11,155 bases of DNA from an uncultured Trueperaceae bacterium (GCA_937911855.1 CALDPK010000072.1:1-11155); one strand, 5' to 3'; numbered from the stretch's first letter, positions 1 to 6,842 are shown. The notes: generated from the sequence alone by a model not told the origin. Numbers and translations are program-made.

Positions 1-747
1 GTCTGGGACTTCTCCGGCCACTTCTTCCACTTCAAGCACCCCGAGATCGAGCGCTACCTGGTCGAGCGCATGGCGCCCGACCAGCGCGTGCGGACGGTCG
101 TGAAGGAGGCGCGGATCTGGCACGACGGGCGGCTCATCGACTTCCCGTTCCAGAAGAACATCCATCAGCTGCCCCATGAGGACTTCCTCGACTGCTTGCA
201 TGACCTGCACTGGCGCGAGGAGGCCGCAGCCCAGGCCACGCCCGGCAGCTTCAAGGCCATGCTCTATGAGAAGTTCGGGCGTGGGATCAGCGAGCGGTTC
301 TTGATCCCCTACAATGAGAAGCTCTACGCCTGTGACCTCGATCAGCTCGACCGCGAGGCCATGGGCCGCTTCTTCCCCCACGCCGACGTGCGCGACATCG
401 TGCGCAACATGCGCCACCCCGACAACGGCGCCTACAACGCCACGTTCACCTATCCGCTCGGCGGCGCTATCCAGTACATCCACGCCCTGATGGCCGAGCT
501 GGACCCCGCCAAGGTCTGCACCAGCGAGGGGCTCGTGCGACTGGATCTGCGCCGACGCGTGGCGACCACCAGCGCCGGGCGCACCATCCAATACGAGCAC
601 CTGACCTCGTGCGCACCGTTCGACAAGCTGCTGGCCATGACCGCGCTCGTGCTGGCTGACGCCGTGCTGGAAAAGTTCGGCGGCGACCGGATCGACGAAC
701 TGGTTGAACGCGTGGCCGCGCATCGGGCTTATACTGCCTCCTACTGA
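1..747 (+). CDS. FAD-dependent amine-oxidase / UDP-galactopyranose-mutase-like oxidoreductase, partial, with aberrant C-terminus
   Basis: The reading frame is open from base 1, so the start and the FAD-binding GxGxxG motif lie upstream. Family-like stretches appear in order: GGHFFHFKHPE-like (SGHFFHFKHPE near codons 5-15), IDFPFQKNIHQLP, FGRGISERFLIPYNEKLY, FTYPLGGAIQYIHAL and LTSCAPFDKLL. This order matches protoporphyrinogen-oxidase/UDP-galactopyranose-mutase-like flavoproteins, which often act on nucleotide sugars or in polysaccharide synthesis. Relatives normally continue well beyond the 'LTS..P' strand, ending with a second FAD-contacting segment. Here only about 38 residues follow and none resembles that segment. 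The tail (VLADAVLEKFGGDRIDELVERVAAHRAY) reads like genuine coding sequence from something else. No other frame carries the missing part, since both stop quickly. The gene may therefore be a deletion fusion or decaying. The exact substrate cannot be given. Confidence 0.7.
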   Translation, partial: VWDFSGHFFHFKHPEIERYLVERMAPDQRVRTVVKEARIWHDGRLIDFPFQKNIHQLPHEDFLDCLHDLHWREEAAAQATPGSFKAMLYEKFGRGISERFLIPYNEKLYACDLDQLDREAMGRFFPHADVRDIVRNMRHPDNGAYNATFTYPLGGAIQYIHALMAELDPAKVCTSEGLVRLDLRRRVATTSAGRTIQYEHLTSCAPFDKLLAMTALVLADAVLEKFGGDRIDELVERVAAHRAYTASY

Positions 748-838
748 ATTAATACGGGGCTTCTGCACGGGTGTCCGCGGGGCGTAACGGCTTCGCCAAC
801 CGGTTTGCAAAAGCCCTGGCGAAAGTGGTGCAGTACGC
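748..838 (+). promoter_or_regulatory. Upstream region of the ROK regulator gene with possible operator motifs
   Basis: This 91-base gap holds CGTAACG at 783-789 and the palindrome TTTGCAAA at 804-811. Both heptamers, CGTAACG and TTTGCAA, recur in the gap before the lyase/transporter operon (2074-2080 and 2086-2092). The spacing differs by 9 bases, close to one helical turn. This would fit a ROK repressor that controls itself and the adjacent operon. A TATACT at 730-735, inside the end of the preceding gene, is a possible -10. No convincing -35 or Shine-Dalgarno sequence was found. The operator reading is an inference, and two shared heptamers between gaps of this size are only mildly unlikely by chance. 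Confidence 0.25.
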
Positions 839-1948
839 ATGAAGAAAGCGTCCCCTCAGATCGACCGCGTGCGGGAACACAGCCGCAGCCTTGTGTACAA
901 CTGCCTGCTCGAGCGTTCCGCAGAGAAGCTTTCACGCAACGACATCACCTGGGCCACCGGGCTCAGTAACCCCACTGTCAGCACGGTGCTGCAGGAGTTC
1001 GCCGACCTGGGCCTGATCGGGGAGGTCGGCCAGAGCTCCGCCCGCGGCGGCCGGCCAGCCCAGCTGGTGAGTTTCAACCGGGAAGCCCGCTGCGTGCTGA
1101 GCGTCGAGATCGCTAAGGGAGCCGCCCGGGCCCTGCTGGTCGACCTGACCGGCGCGGTGCTGGAGCGGTCAGTTGGACCCGTGAGTGCCGAGAGTCGTCC
1201 CGAAGAGCTGTTCAGCTGGCTGGGCGGGCTGCATGAAACCTGGTCCGCCGTTTACAGGCTGGGACGCGTCGCTGTGGCCCTGCCCGGGGTTGTCGAGCAC
1301 CACAGCGGCACCGTGCACCTGGCACCCGCTCTGGGCTGGCACAACTACCCGCTGGCCGAGCGCCTGGAGAACCAGCTGGGCCTGCCCGTCACCCTCGAGA
1401 ACGACGTGAACGCCCTGGCGATGGGCGAGCTGCGTTACGGCGGCCTGGCCCCGGATTCCAACGCCCTGTTCCTGACCATCACCGACGGGGTCGGCATGGG
1501 CATAGTCCTGAACGGCTCCATCTACCGCGGCAGCCATTTCGCTGCCGGCGAGGTCGGATACAGCCACCTGCCCGGCCTCGAGCCGCAGAGCGATCCGATC
1601 TTCGGGGAAAGCGGACCGCTCGAGGCGCACCTGCTCGAGCTGTCCAGCCGCTTCACGGTGGGCGGCCGGCTCGACCTGACCGCCGAGGGTGCGCGCCCCG
1701 CATTCCGGCGCTTCACCCGTGACCTGGGCACGATCGTGCAGAACGCCGCCTGCCTGCTGAACCCGGACCGGCTCACGGTGGCCTGGCCGCTCGACGAAGA
1801 CGGCCTGCTGCTGAGCGAGCTAAGGGAGAACCTGAGCACCCCCATGCCGCTTGAGATCACCGCCGCGCAGCTCGGCCGGGACGCCAGCGCCCTGGGTGTG
1901 GCCGCCATGGCGCTGGACGAACTGGTCGCGACGTTCTGCTCCGGCTGA
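839..1948 (+). CDS. ROK-family transcriptional regulator (sugar-responsive repressor) lacking the zinc site
   Basis: The 369-residue product has the layout of NagC/Mlc/XylR-type ROK repressors. An N-terminal winged helix-turn-helix (about residues 31-80, with LSNPTVSTVLQEFADLGLI and a wing ending GGRPA) precedes a ROK sugar-binding domain (about 85-365). The sugar-site motif LENDVNALAMGELRYG (186-201) is intact, including Asp189, the catalytic base position in ROK kinases. The N-terminal phosphate-binding motif DxGxT is replaced by EIAKGAA (90-96), so it should bind sugar but not phosphorylate it. The ROK zinc site (His in GExGH plus three Cys in CxCGxxGCxE) is gone: Tyr241 replaces His, and the segment reads SDPIFGESGPLE (251-262) without cysteine. 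The ATG start gives a typical length, but the ribosome binding site is weak. The gene precedes a sugar ABC operon in the same orientation and probably represses it. Confidence 0.9.
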   Translation: MKKASPQIDRVREHSRSLVYNCLLERSAEKLSRNDITWATGLSNPTVSTVLQEFADLGLIGEVGQSSARGGRPAQLVSFNREARCVLSVEIAKGAARALLVDLTGAVLERSVGPVSAESRPEELFSWLGGLHETWSAVYRLGRVAVALPGVVEHHSGTVHLAPALGWHNYPLAERLENQLGLPVTLENDVNALAMGELRYGGLAPDSNALFLTITDGVGMGIVLNGSIYRGSHFAAGEVGYSHLPGLEPQSDPIFGESGPLEAHLLELSSRFTVGGRLDLTAEGARPAFRRFTRDLGTIVQNAACLLNPDRLTVAWPLDEDGLLLSELRENLSTPMPLEITAAQLGRDASALGVAAMALDELVATFCSG

Positions 1949-1979
1949 CATGAAAATCCGCCGTGTGGGCTGTATCAAT

Positions 1980-2027
1980 CGCGGCCGGGACAACGGTCTG
2001 CCCGGGCCTGAAATGCACGCGGCCGCG
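1980..2027 (+). repeat. GC-rich inverted repeat after the ROK gene, possible weak terminator
   Basis: CGCGGCCG at 1980-1987 is complementary to CGGCCGCG at 2020-2027. A smaller CCGGG/CCCGG pair (1985-1989 and 2001-2005) can form as an alternative hairpin. No U-rich tract follows. It may slow or end transcription from the ROK gene, or it may just be GC-rich sequence; 2018-2027 is itself a 10-bp palindrome. Confidence 0.25.
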
Positions 2028-2028
2028 C

Positions 2029-2104
2029 TATGATGACGACCTGAGGACACCTTGACGTTTGCGGTTATGCTGCCGTAACGTCGCTTTTGCAAGTTGTTTA
2101 TAAA
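2029..2104 (+). promoter_or_regulatory. Candidate promoter/operator region of the lyase-transporter operon
   Basis: Three possible -10 elements lie in this stretch: TATGAT (2029-2034), TAACGT (2076-2081, 18 bases after a -35-like TTGACG at 2052-2057) and TATAAA (2099-2104). An inverted repeat GACGTT-N17-AACGTC (2054-2059 and 2077-2082) overlaps the TTGACG box. TTTTGCAA (2085-2092) sits just upstream of TATAAA, where a bound repressor would block RNA polymerase. CGTAACG (2074-2080) and TTTGCAA (2086-2092) are shared with the gap before the ROK gene. Which promoter is used cannot be decided by reading. That this gap holds the operon promoter is likely from the gene layout. Confidence 0.4.
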
Positions 2105-2132
2105 AGGCATTGGTTATCGAGCTTGAACTGGG

Positions 2133-3632
2133 TTGGAGAGATTTGGTGATACTGCTGAAACACTGGGAATCCACGTGAGCTGGAGCCCCGCCTACGTCGA
2201 CCAGGTGCTTGCACCGGACTACCGGTTCGCCGGTACGTACCTTTATGCGGCACTGCTGGACGCGATGGCAGCCCATGTGCGCACCGTAGCTAAACTCCCG
2301 GCGGTACAGGCTGATCCGGAAGCAGTGCGGGCAACCGCCCGGCTGACGGACGCCATCGCCGACCTGCACGCTGAGGAACTGCCACCACAGGCGGCCGAAG
2401 TTCCCGACGCCTACTACGCCATAAACAGCGTGCTCGAGGCGCGCCTGGGCAGCGACACCGTCAGCTTCCTGCGCACCGGCCTGAGCCGCAACGACCTGGA
2501 CATGACGGTTTACAAACTGGCTGAGCGCGAGCGCAACCTGCGGCTCTTCGAAGCGCTCACCGAGCTGCGGGCGGTCATCCAGGCGCTGGCCGGCAAGCAC
2601 ACCGATACGGTCCTGATCGCGCACACGCACCATCAGCCCGGCCAGCCGACCAGCGTGGCGCACTACCTGCTCGCGGTCGATTCGCTCATCGGCCGGGATC
2701 AGGATCGAGTCCGGGCAGCCTTCAGGCGGCTCAACACGAGTCCGCTTGGTGCGGCAGCCCTGGCTGGCAGCAGTCATCCGCTGGACCGGCATTACACCGC
2801 GGAACTGCTGGGCTTCGACGGACCGGTGGCCAACACCATCGACGCCGTGGCCGCCAGCGACTGGCAGGCCGAGGCCGTAGCGACCGCCAACTCGGTCGGC
2901 CTGAACATGTCGCGTTTCACCTGGGACCTGCTCAACTGGGCCTCGCTGGGCACGTTCCGCCTGCCTGACGGCCTGGTGCAGGGCTCAAGTATCATGCCGC
3001 AGAAGCGCAATCCGGTGGCGCTCGAGCACGCGCGGACCCGCTTCAGCCGCGTGCTGGGCTCCGGGCAGCAGGTAATGTTCTCCAGCCACAACATCTCCTA
3101 CACCGACCTCAATGACTTCGGACCCGACATCCAGGGCAGCCTGCGTCAGCAGCACCATCAGCTGATGAGCGGTCTGGTCCTGCTCACGTCGTGCGTTGAG
3201 GGCGGCGAGTTTGACCGCGAGGCGCTCGGCGTACTCGCTTCACAGACCGACACTACCGCGACCGAACTGGCCGACGAACTGGTACGGCAGCACGGAGTGC
3301 CCTTCCAGAAGGCGCATTCGCTCGTAGCGAAAGCCGTCGCCCACTGCCGGTCGCGCGGTGTAGCCTTGCTGCAGTTGAGTGCAAGTGAATTCGAGTCGCT
3401 GGGAGGCCCGCCCCTCAGTGACAGTCAGCTTCGTGACGCACTTGACCCCGCAGCATTCATAGCCCGCCGCAGCGGTTACGGCGGTCCGGCTCCGGAGGTG
3501 GTGAAGGCGCAGTTGCAGAAGGCAGCAAGCCAGCTTGAATCGAACAGGCAGGAACTGAACGACATCCGCACTACCCTGAACAGGGCAATCCACGCTTTGC
3601 GTGTGCCAGCAAATCGAAAGGAACAACAATGA
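2133..3632 (+). CDS. Argininosuccinate-lyase-superfamily (aspartase/fumarase) C-N lyase paralogue
   Basis: The 499-residue product carries the signature GSSIMPQKRNP (284-294, using the TTG start). It also has SRND (118-121), HTHHQPGQPTSVAHYLLA (from His164) and LGAAALAGSSHPLDR, all aligning with argininosuccinate lyase. Ser285/Ser286, Lys291 and Asn293 of the flexible catalytic loop are present. Such enzymes eliminate fumarate from N-succinyl compounds, generally as cytoplasmic homotetramers. The segment that contacts the arginine moiety in true argininosuccinate lyases (YNKDLQEDK) is YTDLNDFGP here, so the substrate is probably different. MPQKRNP-x-LEH recalls EDDS-lyase-like branches, though that is from memory. 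Its stop overlaps the next ATG by four bases (ATGA), placing it first in the sugar ABC operon; no other arg gene is nearby. The start is uncertain: TTG at 2133 has no clear ribosome binding site, and GTG at 2175 (15th codon) is an alternative. Confidence 0.85.
   Translation: MERFGDTAETLGIHVSWSPAYVDQVLAPDYRFAGTYLYAALLDAMAAHVRTVAKLPAVQADPEAVRATARLTDAIADLHAEELPPQAAEVPDAYYAINSVLEARLGSDTVSFLRTGLSRNDLDMTVYKLAERERNLRLFEALTELRAVIQALAGKHTDTVLIAHTHHQPGQPTSVAHYLLAVDSLIGRDQDRVRAAFRRLNTSPLGAAALAGSSHPLDRHYTAELLGFDGPVANTIDAVAASDWQAEAVATANSVGLNMSRFTWDLLNWASLGTFRLPDGLVQGSSIMPQKRNPVALEHARTRFSRVLGSGQQVMFSSHNISYTDLNDFGPDIQGSLRQQHHQLMSGLVLLTSCVEGGEFDREALGVLASQTDTTATELADELVRQHGVPFQKAHSLVAKAVAHCRSRGVALLQLSASEFESLGGPPLSDSQLRDALDPAAFIARRSGYGGPAPEVVKAQLQKAASQLESNRQELNDIRTTLNRAIHALRVPANRKEQQ
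2146..2178 (+). CDS. Possible 10-codon leader ORF overlapping the lyase start
   Basis: GTG at 2146 has the best Shine-Dalgarno-like sequence in the area, GGAGAG (2136-2141), four bases upstream. It opens a 10-codon frame (MILLKHWEST) ending in a TGA at 2176-2178. That stop overlaps an in-frame GTG of the lyase (2175-2177) as GTGA, an arrangement typical of translational coupling. This could be a coupling leader peptide. Alternatively the lyase may simply start at TTG 2133, or a base may be wrong near the start. Confidence 0.2.
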   Translation: MILLKHWEST

Positions 3633-4885
3633 AGAAAGCAATCGGAGTACTCGCAGGTCTGGCAATGTTCGCCGGACTCGCCTCAGCCCAGACGACAATC
3701 ACGTACTGGCAGTACGACTACGCCACCCGCGTCGACGCGATGAACCAGCTCATCGAGCAGTTCGAAGCCGAGAACCCGGACATCATCGTCGAGCAGGAAA
3801 CCTTCCCCTACGACGCCTACCCGGCCCGCGTGGCCGCAGCACTGTCCGCAGGTGAAGGCCCCGACGTAGTACAGCTGTTCTACGGCTGGCTGCCCGCCTG
3901 GGCCCCCGCCGGCTACGTCGAGCCGCTGCCCGCCGAGCACTTCGACGCTGACGAGATCGCCGCCAACTTCGCGCCGCTCGTCGACGCCGCCAAGTACCGC
4001 GGTGAGTACTACGGCCTGCCGACCGCAGTCCGCAGCCTCGCACTGTTCTACAACGCAGACATGCTGGCTGAAGCCGGCTACGACGCTCCGCCCGCCACCT
4101 GGGCCGAGTTCATCGAAATCGCCCAGGCACTGACCGAACGCAGCGGCCCCCGCTTCAGCCAGGTCGGCTTCGGTGTTGCACCGACCGGTCAGGATCACCA
4201 CGTGGTCCGCTCCGTGCTCATGCGCCAGTTCGGCGTCGAGCCCTACAACGACGAGTACACCGAGGTCCAGTACGACAACGAAGCCGGCGTAGCCGCGCTC
4301 GAGTTCTACACCGACCTGATCACCGAGCATGAAGTCGGCGTCATCGAGTTCATACCCGGCAACAACGGTTACCGTGACGGCTTCCGCATCCAGGAGAACA
4401 TCGGCATGATCATCGACGGCTCGTTCGCCATCGGCGACGTCCGCAACCTGGCCGAGTTCAACTGGGGCGTAGCTGAGCTGCCCGTACTCGAAGAAGGCGG
4501 CGTCCAGAGCAACTACGCTTCGTTCTTCATGAACGGCCTCAGCCCGAACGCCTTCGCTGACGAAGCCACCCTCGAAGCCTCCGCGCGCTTCCTGAAGTTC
4601 GTCACCAGCGACGAAGCCCAGCTCCTGTGGCTCGACGTCGTAGGCGAACTGCCTGCCAGCCGCACCCTCATCGAAGACCCCGAACTGGCCGCCGACCCTG
4701 TCTACGGTCCGTTCATCCGCGCCTTCAACTACGCAGTCGCCGAAGTCTTCGTTGACGAAGCCGGCCAGCGCGACGTTATCGTCGATGCCATCAACCAGGT
4801 CGTCCTCAACGGCGTCAGCCCCGAAGACGCGATCGCCGCAGCCGCAGCCGCCGACCAGGCACTGCTCGACGCTGCCAACCAGTAA
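3629..4885 (+). CDS. Extracellular solute-binding protein of a CUT1-type sugar ABC transporter
   Basis: The 418-residue product starts with a Sec signal peptide (MKKAIGVLAGLAMFAGLASA, cleavage after ASA at about residue 20) and has no lipobox, so a soluble periplasmic protein is expected. The mature part begins TTITYWQYD and contains FEAENPDIIVEQETFPYDAYPARVAAALSAGEGPDVVQLF, then YYGLPTAVRSLALFYNADMLAEAGY-PPATWAEF. These are hallmarks of family 1 extracellular solute-binding proteins (MalE-like). Length is normal. The mature protein is rich in Asp/Glu, and codon use is strongly biased to a few C-ending codons, as for an abundant protein. AAAGGA (3617-3622) gives a good ribosome binding site, and the ATG overlaps the lyase stop. 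The ligand cannot be named; the ROK regulator suggests a sugar, while the lyase suggests an N-linked dicarboxylate adduct. Confidence 0.92.
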   Translation: MKKAIGVLAGLAMFAGLASAQTTITYWQYDYATRVDAMNQLIEQFEAENPDIIVEQETFPYDAYPARVAAALSAGEGPDVVQLFYGWLPAWAPAGYVEPLPAEHFDADEIAANFAPLVDAAKYRGEYYGLPTAVRSLALFYNADMLAEAGYDAPPATWAEFIEIAQALTERSGPRFSQVGFGVAPTGQDHHVVRSVLMRQFGVEPYNDEYTEVQYDNEAGVAALEFYTDLITEHEVGVIEFIPGNNGYRDGFRIQENIGMIIDGSFAIGDVRNLAEFNWGVAELPVLEEGGVQSNYASFFMNGLSPNAFADEATLEASARFLKFVTSDEAQLLWLDVVGELPASRTLIEDPELAADPVYGPFIRAFNYAVAEVFVDEAGQRDVIVDAINQVVLNGVSPEDAIAAAAAADQALLDAANQ

Positions 4886-4911
4886 GCTTTAACGCTTAAA
4901 AGAATTTTCGA

Positions 4912-4943
4912 CCGGTTCCGGGGTTTCTGTACCCCGGAACCGG
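4912..4943 (+). promoter_or_regulatory. Perfect 12-bp hairpin between binding protein and permease genes
   Basis: CCGGTTCCGGGG (4912-4923) and CCCCGGAACCGG (4932-4943) are exact inverted complements around an 8-base loop. No T-tract follows, and a strong GGAGG (4964-4968) for the next gene lies beyond. Such hairpins after binding-protein genes usually protect the 3' end of the upstream message or cause partial termination. This yields much more binding protein than membrane subunits, as at malE-malF in enterics. That role is inferred from position and structure. Confidence 0.7.
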
Positions 4944-4973
4944 AACAAGCAGTACAGGCTTCCGGAGGACAAG

Positions 4974-5945
4974 TTGCCGCCCGCTTCATCCAAGACTGAC
5001 TCACCGAGACCCGAGCGGCGTCGCTTCAGCCTGTCAGCGCGCGAGGCGATGTGGGCTTACGCCTTCCTGGCCATTCCGCTGGTCTTCTTCCTGGGTATCC
5101 GTATCTGGCCCGCCATCCAGTCGTTCCTGCTGTCATTGCAGACCTGGCACGTGAACCCCGACATGCGGCAGTTCGTGGGCCTGCAGTACTACCAGGAGAT
5201 GATGCAGAACCCGCGCCTCCTGCAGGCGCTGCGCAATACCCTGCTGTACGCAGTAATCACCGTTCCGGCGCAGCTGATCATCGGCCTGGTACTGGCCCTG
5301 CTGCTCAACTCGGTCCAGCATTTCCGCGGCCTGTTCCGCGCCATATTTTTCGCGCCTTACATAACCCCTGCCGCCGCCGTCGCGTGGGTATGGGGCTGGA
5401 TGTATAACGTCAACTTCGGTATCTTCAATACTTTCCTTATCCAGCTGGACGAGTTCGTCAAAAGCCTGGGCCTGAGCTGGCCCAACTTCGAACCGCAACC
5501 GTTCCTGACGAACCCCAGCCAGGCCCTGCCTGCGGTCGCGGCAGTCGTGATCTGGCAGAACGTCGGTTTCCAGGTCGTCATCTTCCTGGCCGGCCTGCTG
5601 TCGATACCCCGCTCGTACTACGAGGCGGCCCGCATCGACGGCGCCAACGGCTGGCATATTTTCTGGCACATCACCCTGCCACTCCTCAACCCGGTGCTGC
5701 TGTTCTCGGTGGTCATCTCCACCATCGCGTCGCTGCAGCTGTTCGACCAGGTCGTGAACATCAACTTCACTGACCAGGGCGGACCGCTCAACAGCACCCT
5801 CACCATCGCCGTGTACATGTATCAGGAAGCGTTCGAGCGTGCCCGCATGGGTTACGCCGCCGCCGTCACGGTCCTGCTGTTCGCGATCATCCTGGTAATC
5901 ACGGCCATCCAGATGCGCTTCCTGAACCGAAAGGTGGAGTACTGA
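4974..5945 (+). CDS. Sugar ABC transporter permease, MalF/UgpA-like (CUT1)
   Basis: The 323-residue inner-membrane protein has about six predicted membrane segments (roughly residues 28-48, 87-112, 124-146, 187-210, 238-258 and 296-314). The EAA loop, which docks on the transport ATPase, is YYEAARIDGANGWHIFWHITLPLLNP (215-240) with the expected central glycine. It forms half of the transmembrane pore together with the next gene's product. TTG at 4974 is chosen because GGAGG (4964-4968) lies five bases upstream. The N-terminal 25 residues are polar and basic, consistent with a cytoplasmic tail. It follows the binding-protein gene after an 88-base gap with a hairpin. No ATPase is encoded in the operon. 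Confidence 0.92.
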   Translation: MPPASSKTDSPRPERRRFSLSAREAMWAYAFLAIPLVFFLGIRIWPAIQSFLLSLQTWHVNPDMRQFVGLQYYQEMMQNPRLLQALRNTLLYAVITVPAQLIIGLVLALLLNSVQHFRGLFRAIFFAPYITPAAAVAWVWGWMYNVNFGIFNTFLIQLDEFVKSLGLSWPNFEPQPFLTNPSQALPAVAAVVIWQNVGFQVVIFLAGLLSIPRSYYEAARIDGANGWHIFWHITLPLLNPVLLFSVVISTIASLQLFDQVVNINFTDQGGPLNSTLTIAVYMYQEAFERARMGYAAAVTVLLFAIILVITAIQMRFLNRKVEY

Positions 5946-6796
5946 TGGCCAGCATCGCTCCCGCGCGCCGCAGGCGTCGTATCCGCTTCCGGCCCGGCCA
6001 GATCCTCAGTTACCTGGCGCTCACCGTGCTGGGCATCGTCATGGCGTTCCCGTTCGTGTGGATGCTCCTGACAGCGTTCAAGTCGATCCGCGAGATCTTC
6101 AGCCTGAACTTCCTGCCGCAGACGTGGACGCTGGCCAACTTCCAGGAAGTCCTGTTCCGCACTGACTTCCCCCGCTGGTTCGGCAACAGCCTCATCGTCG
6201 CCACCGTCACGACGATCTCGGTGCTGTTCTTCTGTGCCCTGGTCGGCTATACGCTGGCGCGGATGCGCTTCAGGGGCAAGGGCATCATCTTCATCCTGAT
6301 CCTGTCGACCATGATGATTCCCACGGAGATGCTCGTCATCCCCTGGTTCGTCATGTCCGCAGAGTACGGCTGGACCAACAGTTACTGGGGGATCATGTTC
6401 CCCGGCCTCATAACCGGCTTCGGCGTGTTCCTGTTGCGGCAGTTCTTCCAGACGCTGCCCATGGACCTGTTCGACGCCGGCCGTCTGGACGGTCTGTCTG
6501 AATGGGGACTGTTCTGGCGTGTCGGCCTGCCCCTTGTGGGCCCCGGCCTGTCAGCACTTGGCATCTTCACGTTCATCGGCAACTGGAACGCGTTCCTATG
6601 GCCCCTGGTCGTCATCAGTGACCGCAGCATGCGCACCATCCCGGTAGGCACGGCGCTGTTCTCAGGCGAGGCTGCGACAGCCTACAACCTGATCATGGCT
6701 GCCTCTGCGATGGCGATCATTCCAGTACTTATCGTGTTCATCATCTTCCAGAAGCAGATCGTTGAAGGCGTTGTTCTTACCGGGGTGAAGGGGTAA
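5945..6796 (+). CDS. Sugar ABC transporter permease, MalG/UgpE-like (CUT1)
   Basis: The 283-residue inner-membrane protein begins with an Arg-rich cytoplasmic stretch (residues 8-16). Membrane segments follow at about 20-44, 82-105, 112-135, 147-167, 200-222 and 249-268. The opening AFPFVWMLLTAFKS-IREIF and the ending GVVLTGVKG are typical of MalG-type subunits. The EAA loop is LFDAGRLDGLSEWGLFWRVGLPLVGP (175-200); the EAA triplet reads DAG, a common variant in this subfamily. The ATG overlaps the preceding TGA by one base, and AGGTGGAG (5932-5939) supplies the ribosome binding site, so the two permeases are translationally coupled. It pairs with the upstream subunit to form the translocation channel. 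It is the last gene of the operon. Confidence 0.93.
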   Translation: MASIAPARRRRRIRFRPGQILSYLALTVLGIVMAFPFVWMLLTAFKSIREIFSLNFLPQTWTLANFQEVLFRTDFPRWFGNSLIVATVTTISVLFFCALVGYTLARMRFRGKGIIFILILSTMMIPTEMLVIPWFVMSAEYGWTNSYWGIMFPGLITGFGVFLLRQFFQTLPMDLFDAGRLDGLSEWGLFWRVGLPLVGPGLSALGIFTFIGNWNAFLWPLVVISDRSMRTIPVGTALFSGEAATAYNLIMAASAMAIIPVLIVFIIFQKQIVEGVVLTGVKG

Positions 6797-6803
6797 GACG
6801 CGG

Positions 6804-6842
6804 GCAAGCGGTTCAGGTCGCCTGACTAACCGAACCGCTTGC
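6804..6842 (+). terminator. Inverted repeat between convergent genes, likely bidirectional terminator
   Basis: GCAAGCGGTTC (6804-6814) and GAACCGCTTGC (6832-6842) are perfect 11-bp complements; GGT/ACC can extend the stem past a bulged A. It begins 8 bases after the last permease stop and lies 35 bases beyond the end of the convergent kinase gene. A real U-tract is lacking on the plus side, where TTCATG follows, so termination may be weak or Rho-assisted. Confidence 0.6.

Noticed and set aside
2018..2027. Ten-base palindrome CGCGGCCGCG as a regulator site
   Set aside because: Perfect short palindromes made only of G and C are common in GC-rich DNA, and it pairs better with 1980-1987 as a hairpin arm.
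1851..2033. Plus-strand 60-codon frame over the end of the ROK gene and the following gap
   Set aside because: It lies mostly inside the ROK gene in another frame, is Arg/Pro/Trp-rich, and has no ribosome binding site.
2028..2792. Minus-strand open frame of 254 codons opposite the lyase
   Set aside because: It is antisense to a conserved enzyme, with no recognisable domain and no ribosome binding site; it also covers the operon's promoter region.
3683..4330. Long minus-strand open frame (215 codons) opposite the solute-binding protein gene
   Set aside because: It is the antisense shadow of a GC-rich, strongly biased gene; the translation is low-complexity Val/Gly/Asp-rich and the plus strand encodes a clear family member.
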